Shown here piece after piece: positions 14,220 through 22,340 of a DNA stretch of 36,510 nt. Position 1 is the stretch's first letter. Every line of letters starts with the position of its first letter. Source of the DNA: Candidatus Aeolococcus gillhamiae (GTDB lineage Bacteria; Chloroflexota; Dormibacteria; Aeolococcales; Aeolococcaceae). A program made the position numbers and the translations under genes. The notes below the pieces were generated by a model. That model saw nothing but the letters and a program-made list of their open reading frames with translations. It was not told where the DNA came from and ran no database searches. The stretch covers positions 1 through 36,510 of the forward strand of contig QHBU01000156.1 in NCBI GenBank assembly GCA_003244045.1, given 5' to 3'.

Positions 14220-14840
14220 GTGGAGGACGCCCTGCGCCGTCAGCTCGCCGCGGCGGTGGGCAGCAGCGGCATGGATGCCGAGAACGTTGTGCGACCCGCC
14301 AACGTCACCCAGCTCCGCGAGGTCCTCGCCGCCTGCGTCGCGGCCAGTGTTGCGGCGGCCGTGTTCGGCTCGGCGCGGGCTGCCTCCGCACCGGTGGTGA
14401 TTGCTGCCGACAACCTCGACTCGATCCTCCTCGACGCCACCGCGCTCCTGCTCCACGCCGGCGCGGCCGCCACCTGGATCGCGGTGCGCGAGGCGGCCAC
14501 CGCGCGCCGGATGGAGGTGAGCGCCCTGCCGAGCGTGCGCAGCGAGACGGTGGGCGAATCGGTGGCGCTCGGCGAGATCGCCCACCGCACCATCGCCGGC
14601 GTCGACCTGCTCACCAATGCGGGCGAGCTGATCAGCGCGGGAGGCCGCACCCTCAAGGACGTGGTCGGCTACGACCTCGCCGGGCTGGCGCTGGGCAGCG
14701 GCTCGCGCCTCGGGGTGATCGTGGCGGTGACGCTGCGGCTCGACCCGGCCGGGTCGCGGACCCCGGCGCAGCCGGGACTCGGCCCCTGGCGGGGCGACGA
14801 GGTGATCGACGTCGGTGCCGCCTTCGCGCAGGCAGGCTGA
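14220..14840 (+). CDS. Short stand-alone FAD_binding_4-like protein related to glycolate oxidase subunits (GlcD/GlcE)
   Basis: GTG start; VVRPANVTQLREVLAAC...GGRTLKDVVGYDLAGLALGSGSRLGVIVAVTLRL; no FAD-oxidase C-terminal domain. Confidence 0.65.
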   Translation: MEDALRRQLAAAVGSSGMDAENVVRPANVTQLREVLAACVAASVAAAVFGSARAASAPVVIAADNLDSILLDATALLLHAGAAATWIAVREAATARRMEVSALPSVRSETVGESVALGEIAHRTIAGVDLLTNAGELISAGGRTLKDVVGYDLAGLALGSGSRLGVIVAVTLRLDPAGSRTPAQPGLGPWRGDEVIDVGAAFAQAG

Positions 14841-14849
14841 CCCGGGCGA

Positions 14850-15512
14850 TCAGGCGACGTCGCCGGCCCCGGACTGAGGGCTCTCGGCCGGCTCGGAGGG
14901 GCCCACGCTCGGCGGGCGGTAGACCGTGCTGGTGAGCGTTCCCTGCACGTAGTCGAGCTCGAGCATGCCGCCCTTGGCACACTGCAGGCGATGGAGTGCC
15001 CAGGCAGGTCTCCCCTGGGCCCGCACCCAGAAAGCCTGGATGGGGTCACCGTGGCTGACGCAGATGCCGCCGTCGACGGGGTTGGTGGCAAGGAGCTGCC
15101 GGATCGCCCGCTCGACCCGCGCCGCCATCTCGCCGACGCGCTCGTCGTTGGGCAGCAGCCCGGGCCAGATCATGTGGATCAGCCACAGCGGCCGCCGCCA
15201 CGGCACCTGGGGTGGGCGGATCCCCTGCAGGTAGCGGCCGAAGCGGGCCTCGACGAGGTCGTCGGACAGAGTGATCGTGGAGCCGGGAATGTGGCTGCTG
15301 ATGATCTCCGCGGTCTGCACGGCGCGTTCCAGCGGGCTGGTGTAGATCTGGCGCGCGCTGGTGGCGGCCAGCCGGCGGCCGAGCGCATGTGCCTGGCGAA
15401 TACCCTTCTCGCTGAGCGGGAAGTTGGGGAGGTGCCCGTACAGAACCCCGCGGGGATTGTGGACGTCGCAGTGCCGGGCCAGGACGACGCGGGTGGACGT
15501 CGGTTGAGGCAC
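14850..15512 (-). CDS. Histidine phosphatase (phosphoglycerate mutase-like) family protein
   Basis: VVLARHCDVHNPRGVLYGHLPNFPLSEKGIRQAHALGRRL...YTSPLERAVQTAE...EARFGRYLQG...VSHGDPIQA; GTG start at 15512 preferred over 15599, which would overlap the divergent gene. Confidence 0.82.
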   Translation of the reverse strand: MPQPTSTRVVLARHCDVHNPRGVLYGHLPNFPLSEKGIRQAHALGRRLAATSARQIYTSPLERAVQTAEIISSHIPGSTITLSDDLVEARFGRYLQGIRPPQVPWRRPLWLIHMIWPGLLPNDERVGEMAARVERAIRQLLATNPVDGGICVSHGDPIQAFWVRAQGRPAWALHRLQCAKGGMLELDYVQGTLTSTVYRPPSVGPSEPAESPQSGAGDVA

Positions 15513-15561
15513 GCGCCCGATGCTACGAGATCGACGGCCCAGCACCGCTACGCTTGGCGGG

Positions 15562-16329
15562 GTGAGCGAGACGACACGGCGGCACTGGGACGGCGCCACC
15601 TACGACCGCGTCGCCAACCCCCAGGCTCGCTGGGGGACCGCGGTGCTGGAGCGGCTGGCGCTGCGCGGCGACGAGACGGTGCTGGACTGCGGCTGTGGCA
15701 GTGGCCGGGTCACCGAGCAGCTCCTTGCTGCACTGCCACGCGGGCGGGTGATCGCTCTTGACGCCTCCGCCAGCATGCTCGACCAGTCGCGCCTGCGCCT
15801 GGCGCACGGCGACGAGCGGGTCAGCTTCGTCCGGGCAGACCTCCTGGTGCTGTCCCCGGCGACGCTCGACGGTTCCGCACCGGTGGATGCCGTGTTCTCG
15901 AGCGCGACATTCCACTGGATCACCGACCATCCCCGACTGTTCGCCAACCTTGCCGGCGTCCTGCGCCCCGGAGGTCAGCTGTCCGCGCAATGCGGAGCGC
16001 AGGGAAACATCGACCGGCTGCTGGAGGTGGCGCGAAGCGTCGGCCTGGAGAGGTCGAGCGCGTGGGAGTACGCGTCTGCCGAGACGACCAGCGAGCGGCT
16101 CCAGGCCGCCGGGTTCGAGAATGTGCGCGCGTGGACGCACCAGGAGCCGACCCGCTTCGACGACGAGACCGACCTGGCGGAGTTCCTCGAGACCGTCTGC
16201 TTCGGCGACGCGGTGGCTGCGATGGATGAGGCTGAACGACGCGCGCTGATGCTAAGGGTGGTCGCGGCCATGCCGGAACCGGTGATCGACTACGTGCGCC
16301 TCAACATGGTTGCCACGCGGGCACTGTGA
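15562..16329 (+). CDS. Class I SAM-dependent methyltransferase
   Basis: GTG start; DGATYDRVANPQARWGTAVLERL...VLDCGCGSGRVTEQLL...VIALDAS...VFSSATFHWITD (Tam-like methyltransferase signature). Confidence 0.88.
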   Translation: MSETTRRHWDGATYDRVANPQARWGTAVLERLALRGDETVLDCGCGSGRVTEQLLAALPRGRVIALDASASMLDQSRLRLAHGDERVSFVRADLLVLSPATLDGSAPVDAVFSSATFHWITDHPRLFANLAGVLRPGGQLSAQCGAQGNIDRLLEVARSVGLERSSAWEYASAETTSERLQAAGFENVRAWTHQEPTRFDDETDLAEFLETVCFGDAVAAMDEAERRALMLRVVAAMPEPVIDYVRLNMVATRAL

Positions 16330-16358
16330 CGCCGCGCCGGGGTTGGTCGCGACGCACA

Positions 16359-16388
16359 TTGACGGTCCAAGCAGCGCGCTGCTAGTGT
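16359..16388 (+). promoter_or_regulatory. Putative sigma70-type promoter with internal 14-bp palindrome (candidate operator) upstream of the permease operon
   Basis: TTGACG (16359-16364), 18-bp spacer, TAGTGT (16383-16388); perfect palindrome AGCAGCGCGCTGCT at 16370-16383; hairpin GGCCGAG-ttctg-CTCGGCC at 16391-16409 in the leader. Confidence 0.5.
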
Positions 16389-16489
16389 CCGGCCGAGTTC
16401 TGCTCGGCCTCCGCAGAGGAAGCGTGGCCCGGCGGGGAAAGAATGGCGCCGGAACGCGCCGCTGCGCGCCGGTTCGTGGGAGGACGGCG

Positions 16490-18043
16490 ATGGTCGACCA
16501 AGCGGCGACGGTGCGCGACTCGGACACCGAGACACTGCACAGCCTCGGCTATGCCCAGGAGCTGCGCCGCCGCATGAGCGGGTTCTCCAACTTCGCGGTC
16601 TCTTTCACGATCATCTCGATCCTCTCCGGCTGCCTGACGGCCTATGGCGTGGCCATGAACAACGGCGGACCGGTGGACATCAACATCGGCTGGCCAGTCG
16701 TGGGGATCATGGTTCTCTTGGTCGGCCTGGCCATGGCTGAGGTGTGCTCCAGCTACCCGACAGCAGGCGGCCTGTACTACTGGGCCGCCAAGCTCGGGGG
16801 CAAGAACGGGCCAGCCTGGAGTTGGTTCACGGGATGGTTCAACCTGCTCGGTCAGGTGGCGGTCACCGCCGGCATCGACAGCGGGCTGGCCCTGTTCGCG
16901 TCGGCCTTCCTCAACAACTGGTTCGGCTACACGCTGGACGCGCCCCACATCCTGCTGGTGTATGCGATCGCCCTCTTCCTCCACGGTCTGCTCAACACGT
17001 TCGGGGTGCGCCTGGTGGCGATCCTCAACAACATCTCGGTGTGGTGGCACATCGTCGGCGTCGTGGTCATCGTGGCGGTCCTGTTCATCAAGGCCCCGCA
17101 CCATCAGTCGGCCGGCTTCATCTTCGGGCACTTCCAGAACAACACCGGCGCGGGCTTCGGCGGCGCGACGATCTATGTGCTGGCCATCGGACTGCTGCTC
17201 GCCCAGTACACCTTCACCGGCTATGACGCGTCGGCGCACATGACCGAGGAGACGCGAAACGCGGCGGTTGCCGGCCCTCGTGGCATCGTCATGTCGATCC
17301 TGGTGTCGCTGATCGCCGGCTGGATCCTTCTGATCGGCGTCACCGCCGCGATTCAGAACTACGACGCTGAAGCCCTTGCCACGGTGCCCGCGGCACAGAT
17401 CTTCATCGACGCCGCCGGCCCGGCGTTGGGGCAGTTCCTGCTGCTCGTCGCCATCGGTGCCCAGTTCTACTGCGGGATGTCGTCGATCACCGCCAACTCG
17501 CGGATGATCTATGCATTCTCGCGTGACGGCGCCGTCCCCGGACACCGCCTCTGGCACAAGGTGAACAAGCGCACCGGTACCCCCACCAACTCGATCTGGC
17601 TGGCCACCGTGGGTGCCTTCATCCTCTTCCTTCCCTACCTGTACAACCCTAACGCGTACGCGGCGGTGATCTCCATCGCGGTCATCGGGCTCTACATCGC
17701 CTACGCCATCCCGATCTTCCTGCGCCTTCGCGCGGGTGACTCCTTCCAGCGAGGCCCCTGGCATCTCGGCAGGTGGAGCCGGCCCATCGGGACCGTGGCG
17801 GTGCTCTGGGTGTGCATCATCGTCGTGCTCTTCGTGCTGCCCACCGTGTTCCCGGTCACCCTCGGCAACCTCAACTACACGTTCGTCGCCGTGGCCATCG
17901 TCGGCTTGGGCACGGCCATCTGGTGGATGGTGTCAGCCCGGCATTGGTTCAAAGGACCGAAGGTGCAGGGGAGCGCCGAGGAGCTCGCCGCGATCGAGGC
18001 GGAGCTGACCAGCGTCGGCACGGTTGCGGCCGCATCGGGCTGA
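16490..18043 (+). CDS. APC superfamily amino acid/amine permease
   Basis: ELRRRMSGFSNFAVSFTIISILSGCLTAYGVAMNNGGPV...SSYPTAGGLYYWAAKLGG; multiple TM segments. Confidence 0.92.
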   Translation: MVDQAATVRDSDTETLHSLGYAQELRRRMSGFSNFAVSFTIISILSGCLTAYGVAMNNGGPVDINIGWPVVGIMVLLVGLAMAEVCSSYPTAGGLYYWAAKLGGKNGPAWSWFTGWFNLLGQVAVTAGIDSGLALFASAFLNNWFGYTLDAPHILLVYAIALFLHGLLNTFGVRLVAILNNISVWWHIVGVVVIVAVLFIKAPHHQSAGFIFGHFQNNTGAGFGGATIYVLAIGLLLAQYTFTGYDASAHMTEETRNAAVAGPRGIVMSILVSLIAGWILLIGVTAAIQNYDAEALATVPAAQIFIDAAGPALGQFLLLVAIGAQFYCGMSSITANSRMIYAFSRDGAVPGHRLWHKVNKRTGTPTNSIWLATVGAFILFLPYLYNPNAYAAVISIAVIGLYIAYAIPIFLRLRAGDSFQRGPWHLGRWSRPIGTVAVLWVCIIVVLFVLPTVFPVTLGNLNYTFVAVAIVGLGTAIWWMVSARHWFKGPKVQGSAEELAAIEAELTSVGTVAAASG

Positions 18044-18763
18044 GTGGACGGCAAGCCGCGCATCGGCATCACCTGCAGCCCGCTGCGGGTGGCCGGCTAC
18101 TACGACGCCTACCTGCAGGCGATCGCGGCGGCCGGGGCCGAGCCCGTGGTGATCGCGCCACTCGCCGGCGGCCCGGATGCCACGGAGGCTGAGCGGATCC
18201 TGGGTAGCGTCGACGGCCTGCTCGTGCCCGGTGGCTGGGACGTTGCGCCCGAGGAGTACGGCGGCGACACCGTGAGCGACGTTGTCCAGGTGGACCACGC
18301 CCTCGACAAGACCGAGCTGGCGCTGGTGCGCGGCGCGTCGTCGTCGGGCACACCGGTGCTCGGGATCTGCCGGGGCCAGCAGCTCATCAACGTGGCCCTG
18401 GGCGGATCGCTGCTCCAGCACATCGAGGGACATGACTCGCACGGTCAGCCCCGCCACACGCTGGCGCACGCCGTTGAAGTCGAGGCGGACTCCGAGCTGG
18501 GTCGGGTCGCTCCACGCACTTTGATGGTGAACAGCCTGCACCACCAGGCCATCAAGGATCTCGCCCCGGCGCTCCGCGTCACGGCGCACAGCCCAGACGA
18601 CATCATCGAGGCCGTCGAGTCAACCGATGGGACCATCGTCGCCGTCCAGGCGCACCCGGAGGAGCTCATCGACTACCACTCCTGGGCGCGCGACCTCTTC
18701 GAACGATTCGTGCAGCGAAGCGCGGCGCGCGCGCGAAACAGCTCGACCACGACGACCGGGTGA
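18044..18763 (+). CDS. Class I glutamine amidotransferase-like gamma-glutamyl hydrolase (PuuD-like)
   Basis: GTG start; KPRIGITCSPLRVAGYYDAYLQAIAAAGAEPVVI..., LVPGGWDVAPEEYGG, VLGICRGQQLINVALGGSLLQHI, VNSLHHQAIKDL, VQAHPEE. Confidence 0.9.
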   Translation: MDGKPRIGITCSPLRVAGYYDAYLQAIAAAGAEPVVIAPLAGGPDATEAERILGSVDGLLVPGGWDVAPEEYGGDTVSDVVQVDHALDKTELALVRGASSSGTPVLGICRGQQLINVALGGSLLQHIEGHDSHGQPRHTLAHAVEVEADSELGRVAPRTLMVNSLHHQAIKDLAPALRVTAHSPDDIIEAVESTDGTIVAVQAHPEELIDYHSWARDLFERFVQRSAARARNSSTTTTG

Positions 18764-18767
18764 TGCG

Positions 18768-20102
18768 GTGCTGACCCTCGACGAGCTGACCGACCTGGTC
18801 GCCAACGGTGAGATCGACACTGTGGTGGTGGCGTTCACGGACATGCAGGGGCGGCTCATGGGCAAGCGCATGCACGCCGAGTTCTTCGTCGAGGAGGCGC
18901 AGGCCGCACACCCGATCGAGGGATGCAACTACCTGCTCGCCCTCGACATGGAGGGGGACCCGGTGCCGGGCTATGAGATCGCCAGCTGGGAGCGCGGCTA
19001 TGGTGACTTCGCGATGGTCCCGGATTTCGCGACGATGCGTCGGATCCCCTGGCTGGAAGGCACCGCGCTGGTGCTCACCGACGTCGCCTGGAATGACGGC
19101 ACCCCGGTGCGACCGTCGCCGCGCCAGGTCCTCAAAGCGCAGGTGGAGCGTGCCCGCGCGCTCGGCTTCGAGCCGATGTTCGGCAGTGAGCTGGAATTCT
19201 ACCTGCTCAAGGAGACCTTCGCGCAGGCGCACGCCCAGGGCTACCGCGACCTCACCCCCTCGGTCCCATACATCCTCGACTACCACATCCTCGCCACCAG
19301 CTACGACGAGCCATTCATCCGCGCAGTGCGCAACGGCATGCACGCGGCGGGCATCAAGGTGGAGACATCGAAGGGTGAGGCGTGGCCCGGCCAGCAGGAG
19401 ATCAACTTCCGCTTCAGCGACGCCGTCAGCATGGCCGACAACCACACCATCTACAAGAACGGCATCAAGGAGATGGCCAACCAACACGAGCGTTCCGTTA
19501 CCTTCATGGCCAAGCCCGATCACACCTGGATCGGCAGCTCCTGTCATATCCATTCGAGCCTCTGGGTCGGCGGCCGCAACGCCTTCGACGGCGAGCCTGA
19601 GCTCTTCCAGCATTACCTCGCCGGGCAGCTGGCGGCCAGCGCCGAGCTCGCCGTCTTCTTCGCCCCCAACATCAACTCGTACAAGCGCTACGCTGCCAGC
19701 AGCTGGGCGCCCACCACGCTGGCCTGGGGATACGACAACCGCACCTGCGCATTTCGAGTGGTCGGCCACGGGCAGGCGCTGCGCATCGAGAACCGCATCC
19801 CTGGTGCGGACGCCAATCCCTATCTTGCGTTTGCCGCGATCCTCGCCGCCGGCCTGCACGGGATCGAGCAGAAGCTGGAACTGCCGCCCGCATTTGCCGG
19901 CAACGCCTACGTCTCCGACATGGATCGCTTTCCGAGCACCCTGCGCGACGCCGTGACCGCGCTCGAGGGGGGACGCATCGCGCGTGCTGCTCTCGGCGAC
20001 GAGGTTGTCGACCATTACCTGAACTACGCGCGGACCGAGCAGCGACTGTTCGACACCGTCGTGACTGAGTACGAGCGCAAGAGGCTCTTCGAGCGCGGAT
20101 GA
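18768..20102 (+). CDS. Glutamine synthetase family protein (gamma-glutamyl amine/aminoalcohol ligase, PuuA-like)
   Basis: GTG start; FTDMQGRLMGKRMHAEFF, FGSELEFYLLKE, GQQEINFRF, GSSCHIHSSLW. Confidence 0.9.
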   Translation: MLTLDELTDLVANGEIDTVVVAFTDMQGRLMGKRMHAEFFVEEAQAAHPIEGCNYLLALDMEGDPVPGYEIASWERGYGDFAMVPDFATMRRIPWLEGTALVLTDVAWNDGTPVRPSPRQVLKAQVERARALGFEPMFGSELEFYLLKETFAQAHAQGYRDLTPSVPYILDYHILATSYDEPFIRAVRNGMHAAGIKVETSKGEAWPGQQEINFRFSDAVSMADNHTIYKNGIKEMANQHERSVTFMAKPDHTWIGSSCHIHSSLWVGGRNAFDGEPELFQHYLAGQLAASAELAVFFAPNINSYKRYAASSWAPTTLAWGYDNRTCAFRVVGHGQALRIENRIPGADANPYLAFAAILAAGLHGIEQKLELPPAFAGNAYVSDMDRFPSTLRDAVTALEGGRIARAALGDEVVDHYLNYARTEQRLFDTVVTEYERKRLFERG

Positions 20103-21451
20103 CACTGCAGGTCATCAACCCGGCGACCGCGCAGTCGCTGGCGGAGCTCCACCAGGCCGGCGTCGAGGAGACGGATCGCGCCGTCGCGCGTGCGGCCGCG
20201 GCCTTCCCACGCTGGCGCGCCCTTGCGCCGAACGACCGCATCCGGCTGCTGCGCCGCCTCGCCTCCCTGGTGGAGGAGCACGGCGAGGAGCTGGCCCGGC
20301 TGGAGACCCGCAATGTGGGCAAGCCGATCTCGGACTCGCGCGCCGAGGTGGGCATGGTGGCCGACGTCTTCCACTTCTACGCGGGGGCGATCGACAAGCA
20401 CCACGGCCAGACCATCCCGGTGGCGGGCGGCGTCGACATGACCTTCCACGAGCCGCTCGGCGTCGTCGGCCTGATCGTTCCCTGGAACTTTCCGCTCAAC
20501 ATCTCGAGCTGGAAGCTCGGCCCGTCGCTGGCGTGCGGCAACACCGTGGTGCTCAAACCTGCCGAGCTGACCCCAATGTCGGCGCTGCGCCTCGCCGAGC
20601 TCGCCCTGGACGCGGGGATCCCCGAGGGGGTCTTCAACGTGGTTGTCGGCCCAGGGCGCGTGGTCGGCGAGCGCCTCGTCGAGCACCCCGACGTCTCCAA
20701 GATCAGTTTCACGGGATCGACGGAGGTGGGTGCGCGCGTCATGCGCGGCGCGGCCGCCACGGTCAAGCGTGTCTCGCTGGAGCTGGGCGGGAAGTCGGCA
20801 AGTGTGGTGTTCGCTGACGCGGACATCGAGAAGGCGGCGGCGGCGGCGCCTGGCGCCGTGTTCGGCAACGCGGGTCAGGACTGCTGCGCGCGATCGCGCG
20901 TGCTCGTGCAACGCTCCGCGTACGACGCCTTCGTGACCCAGCTGGTCGAAGCGGTGGCGCGCGTCAAGGTGGGTGACCCGGAGAAGGAGGACACCGAGAT
21001 GGGCCCGCTCATCTCCGAGCAGCATCGGGAAACGGTGTCGTCATTCGTCGAGGGAACACCGCTGTTCGTGGGCAACGCTCCTGACGGCCCCGGCTTCTGG
21101 TACCCGTGTACGGTGATCGAGGCGAGCAACACGGATCGCGTCGCCCAGGAGGAGGTCTTCGGCCCCGTCCTGGCGGTGATCCCGTTCGAGGATGAGGCAG
21201 AGGCGGTGCGCATCGCCAACGACACGCCATACGGCCTCTCCGGGTCCGTGTGGACCAGGGACGGGGCGCGGGCTCTGCGCGTGGTGCGCGCCATCGACAC
21301 GGGCGTCATCTCGGTCAACGCCAACACGTCGGTGCGCGTGGCCACCCCATTCGGCGGATTCAAGCAGTCGGGTTTCGGCCGGGAGCTGGGCATGCAGGCG
21401 ATGGACGGGTACTCGGAGGTGAAGAACGTGTTCCTGGCGACGGACTCCTGA
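20099..21451 (+). CDS. Aldehyde dehydrogenase family protein
   Basis: GLIVPWNFPLNISSWKLGPSLACGNTVVLKPAELTP, ISFTGSTEVGARVM, LELGGKSASVVFADADIEKA, NAGQDCCARSRV. Confidence 0.95.
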   Translation: MTLQVINPATAQSLAELHQAGVEETDRAVARAAAAFPRWRALAPNDRIRLLRRLASLVEEHGEELARLETRNVGKPISDSRAEVGMVADVFHFYAGAIDKHHGQTIPVAGGVDMTFHEPLGVVGLIVPWNFPLNISSWKLGPSLACGNTVVLKPAELTPMSALRLAELALDAGIPEGVFNVVVGPGRVVGERLVEHPDVSKISFTGSTEVGARVMRGAAATVKRVSLELGGKSASVVFADADIEKAAAAAPGAVFGNAGQDCCARSRVLVQRSAYDAFVTQLVEAVARVKVGDPEKEDTEMGPLISEQHRETVSSFVEGTPLFVGNAPDGPGFWYPCTVIEASNTDRVAQEEVFGPVLAVIPFEDEAEAVRIANDTPYGLSGSVWTRDGARALRVVRAIDTGVISVNANTSVRVATPFGGFKQSGFGRELGMQAMDGYSEVKNVFLATDS

Positions 21452-22218
21452 TGGGCCGACTCGACGGCAAGGTGGCGGTGATCACCGGTGCCGCCGGCGG
21501 CATCGGCCGCGAGGCGGCGCTGCTCTTCTCGGAGGAGGGCGCATCGGTGGTGGTCGCAGACGTGAGCGCCGAGAGTGGGGAGAAGACCGCGGCGGAGTGT
21601 CGTGAGGCCGTGTTCGAGAAGGTTGACGTCAGCGACGCCGGCAGTGTGGAGGCTCTGTACGACGCCGCCACGCGTCGCTTCGGCGGCGTCGACGTGCTCT
21701 ACAACAACGCCGGAATCATGCCCCCCGACGACGACTCGATCTTGACCACCGAGCCAGATGCCTGGGACCGCGTGCACGCTGTCAACGCCAGGGGCGTCTT
21801 CCTCTGCTGCAAGTTCGGCATCCCGCGGCTCCTGGACCGTGGCGGCGGCTCGGTCATCAACGTCGCCTCGTTCGTCGCGCTCATGGGCGCGGCAACGTCG
21901 CAGATCGCGTACACCGCGTCCAAGGGGGCGGTGTTGTCGATGAGCCGCGAGCTGGCGGTGCAGTTCGCACGCCGGGGGGTGCGCGTCAACGCGCTCTGCC
22001 CCGGCCCGGTGGAGACGCCATTGCTGATGCGCCTGTTCAGCGACGATCCTGCGGCGTACGAGCGCCGCCGCGTTCACCTGCCCATGGGCCGGCTGGCGAC
22101 CGCGCGAGAGATTGCCAGCGCGGCGCTCTTCCTGGCCAGCGATGAGTCGTCGTACGTCAACGGCGCCACCTTCCTGGTGGACGGTGGGCTGAGCGCGGCC
22201 TACGTGACTCCGGAGTAG
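21451..22218 (+). CDS. SDR family oxidoreductase
   Basis: KVAVITGAAGGIGREAALLFSEEGASVVVADV, LYNNAGIM, YTASKGAV, C-terminal SSYVNGATFLVDGGLSAAY. Confidence 0.95.
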   Translation: MGRLDGKVAVITGAAGGIGREAALLFSEEGASVVVADVSAESGEKTAAECREAVFEKVDVSDAGSVEALYDAATRRFGGVDVLYNNAGIMPPDDDSILTTEPDAWDRVHAVNARGVFLCCKFGIPRLLDRGGGSVINVASFVALMGAATSQIAYTASKGAVLSMSRELAVQFARRGVRVNALCPGPVETPLLMRLFSDDPAAYERRRVHLPMGRLATAREIASAALFLASDESSYVNGATFLVDGGLSAAYVTPE

Positions 22219-22340
22219 GTGAGACGCGGCATCGGCCCGCGACGGTGGGGCAGGCATCCCCCTTGCGCAGGTGCAGGCGCCCGCGAAAAGGTGGCCCCAC
22301 CCGGTTTGCCGCGCAGGTGACGTTGACTGACACTGACGGC

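Noticed and set aside
22244-22301. GGTGGGGC ... GCCCCACC inverted repeat between SDR and kinase genes
   Set aside because: 8-bp GC-only arms with a 42-nt loop in high-GC DNA; no U-tract; could be a weak terminator but likely chance.
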